Shown one piece after another: positions 16,472 to 25,350 of a stretch of 64,000 nucleotides of DNA; within the stretch, counting starts at the first letter, position 1, and each line of letters begins with the position of its first letter. The notes beneath the pieces were generated by a model, which was not told where the DNA came from, made no database searches, and saw only the letters and a list, made by a program, of their open reading frames with translations. Origin of the DNA: Bog-756 sp963741055 (GTDB taxonomy: Bacteria > Actinomycetota > Acidimicrobiia > Acidimicrobiales > RAAP-2); NCBI GenBank assembly GCA_963741055.1, contig CAVUGU010000028.1:111477-175476 (forward strand), read 5' to 3'. Both the position numbers and the translations under genes were made by a program.

Positions 16472-16741
16472 ATGGAACTGCCCGACGATGTGGTCTCCGA
16501 CGTGCGCAAGCGTCTCCGGCGAGTGGCCGGGCAGGTGCAGGGCGTCGAACGGATGCTCGCGGACGGTCGTGAGTGTCGAGATGTCGTCGCGCAGCTCTCC
16601 GCTGCCACCAAGGCCCTCGAGCAAGCCGGCTTCAAGCTGGTCGCGTCGGGCCTCGCGTACTCCATCGAGAACCCGACCGAGGCCGCGGCCGACGGGTACC
16701 CGATGGAAGAGGTGCAGCGCATGTTCATGAAGCTGGCCTGA
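16472..16741 (+). CDS. CsoR/RcnR/FrmR-family repressor
   Basis: 89-residue all-helical DNA-binding protein: RKRLRRVAGQVQGVERML is the first family helix and GRECRDVVAQLSAATKALE carries the invariant Cys. In copper-sensing CsoR a His and second Cys follow in helix 2; here that region reads KLVASGLAYSIEN with neither, so the copper set C-H-C is incomplete. It may sense another signal or have lost metal sensing. ATG 16472 has AGAGGAG upstream. The next gene downstream is an aquaporin, an unusual partner. Confidence 0.85.
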   Translation: MELPDDVVSDVRKRLRRVAGQVQGVERMLADGRECRDVVAQLSAATKALEQAGFKLVASGLAYSIENPTEAAADGYPMEEVQRMFMKLA

Positions 16742-16850
16742 CCCCCATCCCTCTCCCGGCGACCACGTCAGGGGCATGATCGGAGCGGCACCGGATGCAC
16801 TCGAGGCGTTCGGCCGGCCGTTCGGGGAGGACGATCAGGGGAGGGTCACC

Positions 16851-17678
16851 ATGGAGGCATCACCGTCGACGACGAAGCCGTCGGCAGCCGACGAGCATGC
16901 GGCGCTGGTCCGCTCGGTCGGCAACCGCTACCTCGTTCGTTTCGAGGAGAACACCCTTCGCCAGCGACCACTGTGGATCCGGGTGATCATCGAGTTCCTC
17001 GGGACGTTCTTTCTGGTGACCGTCGCCGCCGGCGCAGGGGTCATCAACCACTACGCGGGCGGCGGCCCGATCTCGCGGACCGCTGCCGTGGTCGCTCCCG
17101 GGGCGATCGTGATGGCCATGATCTACGCCCTCGGCCCGCTCTCCGGACTTCACATCAACCCGGCGGTGACCCTGGCGTTCGCCGGTCGCGGCGTGTTCAA
17201 GACGGCGTGGGTGTTGCCGTATCTCGTGGCACAGATGGCAGGGGCGATCTGTGCGGCGCTCTTCCTCCAGGGCATGTACGGGGACGTGGCGACCGGCAGC
17301 AATTACCCGATCGCCAAGCCCGGCGGGGAGTGGCGCTCCCTGGTGATGGAGATACTGCTCACCACCATCCTGGTCAGCATCATCCTCCACACGGCAACCG
17401 GCTACCGGAGCATCGGGCACAACGCGGCGCTGGCGGTCGGCGCGACCGTCGCCCTCCTCGGGCTCTTCGCCAGCCCGATCAGTGGGGCCTCGATGAACCC
17501 TGCCCGAACCCTCGGTCCGGACATCGTGAGCACCGACTTCCACGGGTGGTGGATCTACATCCTGGGTCCCCTCGCCGGAGCCGCGATCGCGGTGATGATC
17601 ATCGGCCTGGTTCGCGGCATGCCCGATGCCGACGAGCGCGAGGCCGCCGAGGGCGGCGCGCTCCCGATCCAGCGCTAA
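16851..17678 (+). CDS. Aquaporin / MIP family channel
   Basis: 275-residue channel with a roughly 45-residue N-terminal extension before helix 1 (RVIIEFLGTFFLVTVAAGAG). Both pore half-helix motifs are present: HINPAVTLAF and SMNPARTLGPD. The other hydrophobic segments complete six helices. The Arg after the second NPA (NPAR) is the selectivity-filter Arg. The start at ATG 16851 has GAGGG upstream; the frame is open further back, but without family character. Water versus small neutral solute (glycerol, peroxide) cannot be resolved. It follows the CsoR-family gene by about 110 bases. Confidence 0.88.
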   Translation: MEASPSTTKPSAADEHAALVRSVGNRYLVRFEENTLRQRPLWIRVIIEFLGTFFLVTVAAGAGVINHYAGGGPISRTAAVVAPGAIVMAMIYALGPLSGLHINPAVTLAFAGRGVFKTAWVLPYLVAQMAGAICAALFLQGMYGDVATGSNYPIAKPGGEWRSLVMEILLTTILVSIILHTATGYRSIGHNAALAVGATVALLGLFASPISGASMNPARTLGPDIVSTDFHGWWIYILGPLAGAAIAVMIIGLVRGMPDADEREAAEGGALPIQR

Positions 17679-17707
17679 CCCGAATCCGGCCTTGACGACG
17701 GCAGCGG

Positions 17708-18538
17708 TCAGCCTTCCGGCGACTCGATCCGTTCGACGAAGGAGCGGCCGGTGAGCTCGAACATGGTCTCGTCGTCGCTCTGTCGCCAGAGGTCGAGAAA
17801 GCCGATCGAGAGCGGATCGCATCCGTAGCGGAGAGGACCTCCATCCTCGAGGATCGCGTCGACGATCCGGGTGGCCGCCTCGGCGGGCGGGACGACGAGC
17901 GGGTCGGCGTTCTCTTCGCGGAGCACACGGGCTGCCTCGGCCATCTCCCGATAGCGCTCGAACTCCGATGCGGCCTGTGGTCCCGTACTGAGAGCGAACA
18001 TGTCGGTGTCGACCGGGCCGGGAAGGATCTCGACCACCCGGATGCCGAACGGTGCGAGCTCGACACGGAGGGTCTCCCCGAACGAGGAGAGCGCGGCCTT
18101 GGTCGCGCGGTATGCCGAATAGAACGGCACCGGCGCGAGGATCGAGGACGAGGTGACGTTGCAGATAACTGCCGGCCGGTTGGCGCGCAGCACGGGGATC
18201 GCGGCCGAGGTGACTTTCACCGCGCCGAGCACGTTCGTCTCGAAGAGCGCCCGCCAGTCGTCGTCGTCCGAATGCTCGACCGGCAGATAGGCGGAGTCGA
18301 CCCCTGCGTTGTTGACCAGGATCCGGAGGTCCTCGGGGAAGTCGTAGGTGGCGGGATCGGTCACGTCGAGGCGTGCCACGACGAGCGGGCCGTCGGCCTC
18401 TTCTTCGAGATCCTTGCCGGCCTCCTCGTTCCGCATGGTGGCGACGGTTCTGAAGCCGCGGGCGGCGAGCTCGAGCGCGACCGCACGACCGATGCCGCGG
18501 CTCGCTCCGGTCACCAGTGCACTTCCACCGATCTCCAT
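17708..18538 (-). CDS. SDR family NAD(P)-dependent oxidoreductase
   Basis: 276-residue classical SDR: TGASRGIG at the cofactor loop, LDVT, NNAGV, and catalytic YRATK with the upstream Ser in CNVTSSS. The long C-terminal part after PGPVDTDMF resembles oxidoreductases on lipid or steroid substrates. ATG 18538 is 11 bases after the acyl-CoA synthetase stop, making it the last gene of the Rieske-phosphotransferase-ligase-SDR unit. It converges with the aquaporin gene, with 29 bases between stops. Confidence 0.88.
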   Translation of the reverse strand: MEIGGSALVTGASRGIGRAVALELAARGFRTVATMRNEEAGKDLEEEADGPLVVARLDVTDPATYDFPEDLRILVNNAGVDSAYLPVEHSDDDDWRALFETNVLGAVKVTSAAIPVLRANRPAVICNVTSSSILAPVPFYSAYRATKAALSSFGETLRVELAPFGIRVVEILPGPVDTDMFALSTGPQAASEFERYREMAEAARVLREENADPLVVPPAEAATRIVDAILEDGGPLRYGCDPLSIGFLDLWRQSDDETMFELTGRSFVERIESPEG

Positions 18539-18549
18539 GGGGCGTGTCC

Positions 18550-20207
18550 TCACTTCCCGAGCAGGTTGCTCCGTCCGTTCACCGCGAACTCCTCCTCGAG
18601 CCCTGCGACGTCCTCGGCGGTCATCGGCCGGTAGGGGAGGCCGGGCGCAGGCCGGTGCCACAAGGGCTCGTCGGTCCGCCACCTCGCCGCACGGAGGGGC
18701 TTCTTGTCCACCTTGTTGGTGGCCGTCACCGGAATGGACTCGACGATCCTCACGTACCGCGGCGCCCACTTGGTGCCGAGGTCGGGCTGCGTGGCGAGGA
18801 AGTCGTCGAAGCCGGCCGGGTCGAAGGAGGCACCGGGCTCGAGCTCCAGTGCGGCCATCACCTGGTCGCCGGTGCGGCTGTCCGGCACACCGTAGACGGC
18901 GACCCCGCGCACTCCCTCCAAGCGACCGAGGATGCGCTCGACCGGTGCCGCGGCGAAGTTCTCGCTGTCCACACGGAGCCAGTCGTCGGTGCGGCCCGCG
19001 AAGTAGAAGACCCCCTCCTGGTCGCGGTAGGCGAGGTCGCCCGACCAGTACCAACCGTTCCGTGATCGCTCGGCTTCCGCCTCCGGGTTGTTGTAGTACC
19101 CCTCGAACTTGCCGAGCGCTCGCCGACCGACGATCTCGCCGATCGCCTCGTCCGGGTTGAGCAGGCGCCCGTCGGGTCCGAGCCGCGCACGAGCTCGCTC
19201 CTCGCCGGTGTCGGGATCGACCACCGCCACGTCGTCGCTGTCCGAGGCCTTGCCCAGGGCTCCCGGTCCGGCTCCGGGCATCGGACGGATCACGATCGCG
19301 TTCTCGCTCGAGCCGTAGCCCTCGAAGATCGGGACACCGAAGCGCTCGGTGAACTCGGCCTTGTCGGCGGTCGACGTCTCGGGTCCGAGGACGAACTTGA
19401 GCCGGTGGTCGCGATCGTGCTCGGTCGGAGGGGTGGCCACGATGTAGGCGATCGCACGACCGACCGTGTTGAAGAAGGTGGCTCCGTGCTCCCGGACGTC
19501 GTCGAGAAAGGCGGACGCCGAGAAGCGTCGCCGGAGCACCAGGGTGGCGCCGCCGGCGAACGCGGGCAGGACCGACGCGGAGAGCGCGTTGCCGTGGAAG
19601 AGCGGCATGGCGCAGTAGAGGACGTCGTCGTGGCCGAAAGGCATCCCCTGTGACGCACGTCCCGCCCGTCCCTGGGTCATTCGGACCGCCTTCGGACCGC
19701 CGGTCGAACCGGAGGTGAAGATGAGGAGGAAGAGGTCCTCGGGCGCGCGGGGCGCGCCGGCGTCATCGGGTTCGTCTCCGCCTCCTCCAGTTCACGCCGG
19801 TAGGCGTCGCAATCGGCGACGAGGATGCGATCCTCCTCGATCCCGACGTCGAGGCCGTCGAGGAGGTGGCGCATCGTCGAGTCGGTCACCACCAGCTGGC
19901 AGTCGGTCTTCCGGATGTCCTCGGCCAGCTGTTCGCCGCGGCGGGTGGGGTTGATCCCGACGACGACCGCGCCGCAGAGCGCCGCGCCCGCCAGCAGGAA
20001 GAGGTACTCGGGGGTGTTCTCGAGCAGGACTCCGACGTGGAAGGGGCCGTCGCGTCGGGCTCGCTGGAGGAGCGTCGCCCGCTTCTTTGCCTCCGCGACG
20101 ACCTCCCGCCACGTCCACTCGTCTCCTTCGAAGCGGAGCCCGAGGTGGTCGTCGTCGGCCCGCAGCAGGACCAGCTCGCTCGCGGTCGTGACCGAGGGCG
20201 TGTTCAC
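18550..20207 (-). CDS. AMP-dependent acyl-CoA synthetase/ligase (frameshifted)
   Basis: ANL-superfamily ligase that would activate a carboxylic acid to its CoA thioester. The N-terminal 150 residues (ELVLLRADDDHLGLRFEGDE to ILVADCDAYRRELEEAETNP) are in one frame. At about 19765-19775 the frame changes, and the P-loop-like TSGSTGGPKAV, GYGSSENAIVIR, YWSGDLAYRD and NKVDKKPLR follow in another. The 1658-base locus is not divisible by three. Start is GTG 20207, overlapping the phosphotransferase stop (GTGA). Homologues act on fatty, bile or steroid acids; the substrate here is unknown. An assembly indel is likely. Confidence 0.85.
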
Positions 20208-21219
20208 GTGAGCCGGCTCGCCAGCACGTCGAGGACCGGATTGTCGTCGATCGGAAGCATCAGCGGCTCACCCGCGTCACGGCGGAGGTACCCGATTCGG
20301 GTCAGAACGGCTGCGCTCCGTAGCAAGGCCAGCGTCTCGTACCACTCGAGGTTCCGGACCCGGGTGCCGGTCGCCTCCTCGAAGAGTGCGACGGTCTCCT
20401 CCCGATCGGGGAACCCGGCGAGGCGCTCGCCGAAGAGACGGGTGGTGGTGAAGTCGAGACCGGTGAACCAGGCGAGGTCGTGCTCGGGCGAGCCCACCGT
20501 CGTCATGTCCCAGTCGAGAACCGCCAGGGGGACCAGATCGTCAGCGAAGACGACGTTCTCGAAACGCGCATCGCCCCAGAGCAGGACCGGGTCGTTCGCT
20601 TCCTCGGGACGGTGCGCGCGGCACCACGCCAGCGCGTCCGCGAGAAGGGGGACCGGAGCGCCACCGCTCGACCATTCCAAGATACTCGTCCCAGTAGGCG
20701 AGCTCGGCACGGTCGTCACGGCGCGGCACCCGGGGTGCGGCCGCCACGTCGGCCGAGTGGATGCGCGCCAGGGTGCCGACGAAGTTGGTGTAGAGCCGGC
20801 ACCGGCTCGCCTCGTCGAGCGCGAGGAGCCAGGGATCGAGGTGTGCGACCGGGCCGATGATGTGACCCTCGACGTAGGTCATGAGGAGGAAGGGCGCACC
20901 GAGCCAGGAGGAGTCGGACTCGAGCACCGGGTCCGCGACGGCGACGCCGGTCGCCGCGGCGGCCTGCTGCGCTTCGAACTGCGGAACGAGGTCGTAGTCG
21001 GCGAAGGTACTGGCCTCCGCCGGGGCGAGCCGCAGGACGAGGCGCTCGGCCGCTTCCCCGCCTTTCCCGTCGCGGGCCACCTCGGCGACGAGCGTCTCGC
21101 TCGAGTAGCCCGCGGTCGGGCGGTCGAGCCGGGTGACGGCGACCGGGGCGGCCGCGGGCCGCTCGTTGAGCCACCGGGTGAGCCCCTCGGCGGCACGTCG
21201 GTCGTCGGAGCCGACTCAC
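20204..21219 (-). CDS. Aminoglycoside-phosphotransferase-fold kinase family protein (frameshifted)
   Basis: APH/choline-kinase-fold protein of the ACAD10-like group often placed beside acyl-CoA genes. The N-lobe is in one frame (RLVLRLAP, FEAQQAAAATGVAVADPVL, PFLLMTYVEGH). The frame changes near 20660-20680, and the catalytic loop LLWGDARFENVVF with LAVLDWDMTTVG (DFG equivalent) follows in another. A second anomaly is at the 5' end: GTG 21219 overlaps the Rieske stop, but N-lobe residues DDRRAAEGLTRWL are in another frame, so a further indel near 21205-21215 is likely. Presumably phosphorylates a hydroxylated small molecule or acyl-CoA. Confidence 0.75.
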
Positions 21220-22283
21220 CGGACCCCGCTGTCCGCGAGGGCACACGCTTCGGCGAGAGCGCGTTCGACCAGCGTCTGCACGAGGGCCACTCCCCCCTCG
21301 TGGCGCGGGCTGAGGCGGGCCGGGCCGGCGAGGCCCGAGCCGAGGTTGCGCTGGACCGCCTCGCAGATCCTTCGATCCTCTTCGAGGATGCCCACCGAGC
21401 TGGCGACCGCCTGCTCGATCTCGACGTCGTCGGTTCCGGGAGCGAAGAAGAAGGTGTACTCGACGCGGGTCGTGGCCGGGCCGCTCGGCCAGAAGCTCTC
21501 GAGCGACATCCCGTGCTCGTACAAGTTGAGCGCCAGGCCGGGAAACCGCCACCACCAGGCTCCGCTGGTGGCCGAGCCGTCCTTGGTCGGCGCCGAGTGC
21601 AGACAGGCCTCGCCCATGACGGCGACCTCGTAGCGCGACGCGTCGATCTGCCGGTTGAGGCCGGGATGGACCAGGGGGATGTGGTAGCCCTCCTGATAGT
21701 TCTCGGCGTAGACCTTCCAGTTGGCCGCGAGCTCGTGGGAGGAGCGGTGGGTGGGTACGAACTCCTCCATCGGGAACGCTTGGCTGTGTTCGACGATCGG
21801 TCCGAGCCACTCGGACAGGGATGTCGGCGCTGCATCGAGACAGGCGAAGAGCAGCCCGCGCCAGTCGGCGACGGCGACCGGACGGAGCGAGCACTCCTCG
21901 GCAGGGACCTCTTCACCGAAATCCCGGGCGGAGAGCAGCGCACCGTCGAGTCCGTAGGACCACCCGTGGTAGCGGCAGACGAAGGACCGACAGCTCCCCT
22001 CGCCGTCCCAGACCAGCGGACCGGAACGGTGCCGGCACACGTTGTGGAAGCCGCGCAGCTCCCCGTCGTCGTTGACCACCACGATCGGGTAGCCGGCCAC
22101 CGTCGTCGCCAGGTAGTCGCCGGGCACGCTGACCCGTGCGGTGTCGCCGAGTGCGATCCACTCCCGGGCGAAGATCGCCGCGCGTTCCGCCTCGAGGCGC
22201 CGGGGGTCGACGTAGGCAACCCCGGGCAGCGCGGTCGAGCGCACGGTGTCGGTGCCGAGTGTCGGGTCTCTCGACTGCTCCAT
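21216..22283 (-). CDS. Rieske non-heme iron oxygenase (second copy)
   Basis: 355 residues. Rieske ligands are in CRHRSGPL and CRYHGWSYGL (Cys-x-His, Cys-x2-His), and the mononuclear iron motif is ENYQEGYHIPLVH. It is about 100 residues shorter than the first Rieske protein and distinct from it, so this is not a recent duplicate. ATG 22283 is preceded by GGGAGT. First gene of a minus-strand unit with phosphotransferase, acyl-CoA synthetase and SDR, all joined by short overlaps, and divergent from a SnoaL gene. Reductase and ferredoxin partners are not in the window. Confidence 0.9.
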   Translation of the reverse strand: MEQSRDPTLGTDTVRSTALPGVAYVDPRRLEAERAAIFAREWIALGDTARVSVPGDYLATTVAGYPIVVVNDDGELRGFHNVCRHRSGPLVWDGEGSCRSFVCRYHGWSYGLDGALLSARDFGEEVPAEECSLRPVAVADWRGLLFACLDAAPTSLSEWLGPIVEHSQAFPMEEFVPTHRSSHELAANWKVYAENYQEGYHIPLVHPGLNRQIDASRYEVAVMGEACLHSAPTKDGSATSGAWWWRFPGLALNLYEHGMSLESFWPSGPATTRVEYTFFFAPGTDDVEIEQAVASSVGILEEDRRICEAVQRNLGSGLAGPARLSPRHEGGVALVQTLVERALAEACALADSGVR

Positions 22284-22368
22284 CGGACTCCCCTGGTCGA
22301 CCTCACCGTCGGGCGGTGGGGGCTGCGGCGGCACGAACCTTATGCTCGGATAGGTGATCGTGGGGCAG

Positions 22369-22388
22369 GGTCACACCCATCGGTGACC
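22369..22388. promoter_or_regulatory. Inverted repeat upstream of the second SnoaL gene
   Basis: GGTCAC and GTGACC are perfect arms separated by eight bases, 13 bases before the ATG at 22402 and in the gap between the divergent Rieske and SnoaL genes. It probably binds a dimeric repressor and could silence the SnoaL gene directly. Confidence 0.45.
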
Positions 22389-22401
22389 TGGGAGACCGAC
22401 G

Positions 22402-22833
22402 ATGACCGACACGCCAGCCGAAACCAACCGGGCGCGGGTCGCCGACTTCTGGCGGGCGCTCTACGACCGCGACTGGGAGCGCATCGCGACCTTCTTCACC
22501 GACGACAGCGAGTACACCGACGTGGCGAGCCCTGCCGACGACGTCGCGTACGGACCGGAACAGATCGTCGCGAGGCTCCGCCTCGGGTTGGAGCGTCTCT
22601 CGGGATACGAGCACGGCCTGCGTCTCATGGTCGCCGACGCCGACACCGTCGTCACCGAGCACACCGAGACCTGGCACTGGCACACCGGGGAGGAGGTCAC
22701 CCTGCCGTTCGTGTCGGTGCAGGAGCTCCGCGACGGCTCCATTCTCCGTTGGTGGGACTACTGGGACCTCCAGACCTTGATGAACGCCGCGCCGGTCTGG
22801 TGGATCGAACACATCGCACAGGGCTACTCGTAA
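22402..22833 (+). CDS. SnoaL-like / limonene-epoxide-hydrolase-fold protein
   Basis: 143 residues, NTF2-like fold: RVADFWRALYDRDWERIATFFTDDSEYTDV is the opening helix and strand, ETWHWHTGEEVTLPFVSVQEL and WWDYWDLQTLM complete the cone. Members isomerise, hydrate or cyclise hydrophobic substrates. It repeats the SnoaL-Rieske pairing seen at 7465-9244, though here the genes are divergent. Converges with the decarboxylase gene, with 19 bases between stops. Confidence 0.85.
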   Translation: MTDTPAETNRARVADFWRALYDRDWERIATFFTDDSEYTDVASPADDVAYGPEQIVARLRLGLERLSGYEHGLRLMVADADTVVTEHTETWHWHTGEEVTLPFVSVQELRDGSILRWWDYWDLQTLMNAAPVWWIEHIAQGYS

Positions 22834-22852
22834 GGGCAGCCCGGCCGCGCGC

Positions 22853-24205
22853 TCACTCCATGGTCGCGAGGATCTCCTCGACGATCGCGAGTGAGGTCTC
22901 GGGGTGGAGGAAGGCGAAGCGGGCAACGGGAGCACCCTCCCAAGTGGTCGCGGTCACGAAACCGATCTGGTCGCGGAGCAGCTGATCCGACCATCGGTCG
23001 TAGTCCTCACGCGCCCATCCGGTCCGACGGAAGAGGACGATCGAGAGCTCGGGTGGCCGGACCAGCTCGAGATAGGGAGTCCGTTCGATCAGCTCCGCGG
23101 CCTCGCGCGCGACGGCCAACACCGTCTCGACCGCATCGCGGTAGGCGTCGGTGCCGTGCAGGGCGAGTGAGAACCAGAGGGGGAGCCCCCGTGCCCGACG
23201 GGTGAGGTGGTAGGCGTAGTCACTCGGGTTCCACTCCTCGGGGATTCCCCGGTGGATCACGTCGAGGTAGGAGGCGTCCTGGGTGTGGACGGCCTTGGCG
23301 AGGTTGGGCTGGCGGTAGATGAGCGCCGCGCAGTCGAAGGGTCCGAAGAGCCACTTGTGCGGGTCGACCACGAAGGAATCGGCCCGTTCGATCCCGTCGA
23401 AACGATGCCGGGCGGAGGGCGCGAAGAGAGCGGCGCATCCGTACGCCCCGTCGACGTGGAACCAGAGGGAGCGCGCCTCCGCGACGTCGGCGATCCCGGC
23501 GAGGTCGTCGACCATCCCGGCGTTGGTGGTGCCGGCGGTGGCCACGACCGCGATGACGTCGCGGCCCCTCGGGTGGGCTTGCAGAGTCTCCTCGAGGCCG
23601 AGCCCGGTCATCCGGTGATCCTCGCAAGGGACCAGGAGAGATTCGACTCCGAGCACCCGGAGCGCCTTGCCGACCGACGAATGGGCCTCCTCGCTGATGG
23701 CGATCAGCGGCACTTCTGGCGCCCGGTCGCCCATGCGGTAGGCCGCGGTGTCGCGGCCGACCATCAGGCCCGAGAGATTGCCGGCCGATCCACCCGACAC
23801 GAAACAGCCGCCGGCGCCCTCGGGAAGGCCGGCCAGGGAGGCCAGGACGCCGAGGGCCTGGTTCTCGGCAGCCACCGCGCCGGCGGCCTCGATCCACGAG
23901 GTTCCCTGCAGCGACGAGCAGGACACGATCATGTCGAAGAGGAGCGAGGCCTTGGTCGGTGCGGCGGGGATGAAGGAGAGGAACCGGGTGCTGTCACAAG
24001 AGATGACAGCTGTTGCCAGGTGGTCGCGGAAGAGCTCCATGATCCGCGCGACGTCGGTGCCGCCCTGGTTGATCACTCCCTCGAGGCTCGCCGCGAGGGT
24101 GGATGCCTGGCTGCCACCGAAGTCGAGGGGAACCGGATCGAGGGCGAGCCGGTCCCGGCAGTAGTCGATGACCAGATCGCAGAGCGCCTCGTCGAAGACG
24201 AACAT
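22853..24205 (-). CDS. PLP-dependent group II decarboxylase
   Basis: 450-residue aminotransferase-fold protein. FVVDPHKWLFGPFDCAALIY contains the PLP-binding Lys; VSGGSAGNLSGLM binds the phosphate, and ATAGTTNAGMVDDL with WFHVDGAYG gives the ring-stacking and Asp motifs. This is the aromatic/glutamate decarboxylase group. The start is unclear: ATG 24205 begins MFVFDEALCD, but GTG 24235 ten codons upstream is also possible, and neither has a strong ribosome site. It is 62 bases or less after the nuclease-like gene, so it may be co-transcribed with the methyltransferase pair. Amino-acid substrate unknown. Confidence 0.87.
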   Translation of the reverse strand: MFVFDEALCDLVIDYCRDRLALDPVPLDFGGSQASTLAASLEGVINQGGTDVARIMELFRDHLATAVISCDSTRFLSFIPAAPTKASLLFDMIVSCSSLQGTSWIEAAGAVAAENQALGVLASLAGLPEGAGGCFVSGGSAGNLSGLMVGRDTAAYRMGDRAPEVPLIAISEEAHSSVGKALRVLGVESLLVPCEDHRMTGLGLEETLQAHPRGRDVIAVVATAGTTNAGMVDDLAGIADVAEARSLWFHVDGAYGCAALFAPSARHRFDGIERADSFVVDPHKWLFGPFDCAALIYRQPNLAKAVHTQDASYLDVIHRGIPEEWNPSDYAYHLTRRARGLPLWFSLALHGTDAYRDAVETVLAVAREAAELIERTPYLELVRPPELSIVLFRRTGWAREDYDRWSDQLLRDQIGFVTATTWEGAPVARFAFLHPETSLAIVEEILATME

Positions 24206-24267
24206 CGGGTTGCGGGGAGGGGGCGTGTCGAGCACGCCACATCTTCGCAAAGGCGACCTCGGCCGGG

Positions 24268-25350
24268 TCAGGCCTCCGCCTGCCAGAGCGTCAGCTGCGG
24301 CTCGTCGTACCCGGTGAGCGGGTGGTACCCGGGAAGCTCGCTCATCGGGGTGTCGAGGTAGACCTTCGCCTCCGGAGGGTGCGCGAAGCGTCCGTGGCTC
24401 CAGCGGATCTCGACGTGGCCGGCGACCGATCCGAGGGCGCCGGTCCTTCGGACCCGGTACTCGCACCGCCAGTCGACCCGTGGCTGCCCGGCCGAGGCGG
24501 GTGCGACGGTGAACGCGACGAGCTCGAACTGGTCACGCCAGTCCCACGGGCTCGCGATGCGCAGGCGCGCGGGCGCGCCACTTCGGCGGTCGTTGCCGAG
24601 GACGAAGTACGGCGCACTCCCGATCCGCAGCAGTCGCCAGAGCATCGACTCGGGCGAGACCCCCGGCGCCGCGAGCCGTTCGCTCCAGCGCGCGGCGGAC
24701 GCGGTGCTGACTGCCTGGCAGAGGTCGCGGTAGGCGGCACGTGAGAGGGGGTCGGGATAGTTGCGGTGACGGGAGAGAGCGGTCCGGACGGTCGCGAGCT
24801 GGGCCGAGGAGCACTCACCGGGTGACGCCGGCAGTCCGTCGAGACCGGTCGCGTCGATGCAGGCCCGGTAGAGCGCAGCGAGCTCGTCCGGAGCGACCAC
24901 CTCGTACCAGTCGCGCCGTTCCCAGTCGCCCGAGGTGGCGAGGAGGCCGTCGAAGACCCGAGCGGGCGACGCGTTGGCGACGATGTCCGACTCGTACTTG
25001 CAGCTGATCAGGTAGACGTGGTCGATGCGGAGGTCGATCGGCGCGACCTCGTCGCCAGGTGACCGTCGTCCACCGGTCCACTCGATAGTGAGCGGCGGGC
25101 GGTCGCGCAGTCCGTCGGTTGCGTGGAGGAACGCTGCGCCGTTGGCGAACGCGTTGGCGAGCTCGGACGGGTAACGACCCGAAGCGACTGCGGCTCCGAG
25201 ACGGTCCCACGCATCCCCCGAGATCCGGAGCTCCGCCGGTCGACGGGCAAGTGCAGTCGGGGGATCGGCGTCGCCGAGCAGCCCGAGCGCGGTGCCGAGC
25301 TCTGTGATGGTGGTGCGGTCGTCAGGCAGGCGGACGGCCCCTTTCGGCAC
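24268..25350 (-). CDS. Conserved protein, possible PD-(D/E)xK-type nuclease partner of the methyltransferase
   Basis: 360 residues, no domain firmly recognised. Residues 88-121 read TIEW, then PIDLRIDHVYLISCKYESD: an acidic residue before a hydrophobic strand ending in x-C-Lys, the outline of a PD-(D/E)xK nuclease core with Ser in place of the second acid. Later segments (DWYEVVAPDELAALYRACI, LRIASPWDWRDQFELVAFTV, HVEIRWSHGRFAHPPEAKVYLD) show no known fold to me. It begins at GTG 25350 inside the methyltransferase gene (29-base overlap), so the two are translationally linked, as in restriction-modification or DNA-processing pairs. The nuclease role is inference. Confidence 0.65.
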   Translation of the reverse strand: MPKGAVRLPDDRTTITELGTALGLLGDADPPTALARRPAELRISGDAWDRLGAAVASGRYPSELANAFANGAAFLHATDGLRDRPPLTIEWTGGRRSPGDEVAPIDLRIDHVYLISCKYESDIVANASPARVFDGLLATSGDWERRDWYEVVAPDELAALYRACIDATGLDGLPASPGECSSAQLATVRTALSRHRNYPDPLSRAAYRDLCQAVSTASAARWSERLAAPGVSPESMLWRLLRIGSAPYFVLGNDRRSGAPARLRIASPWDWRDQFELVAFTVAPASAGQPRVDWRCEYRVRRTGALGSVAGHVEIRWSHGRFAHPPEAKVYLDTPMSELPGYHPLTGYDEPQLTLWQAEA

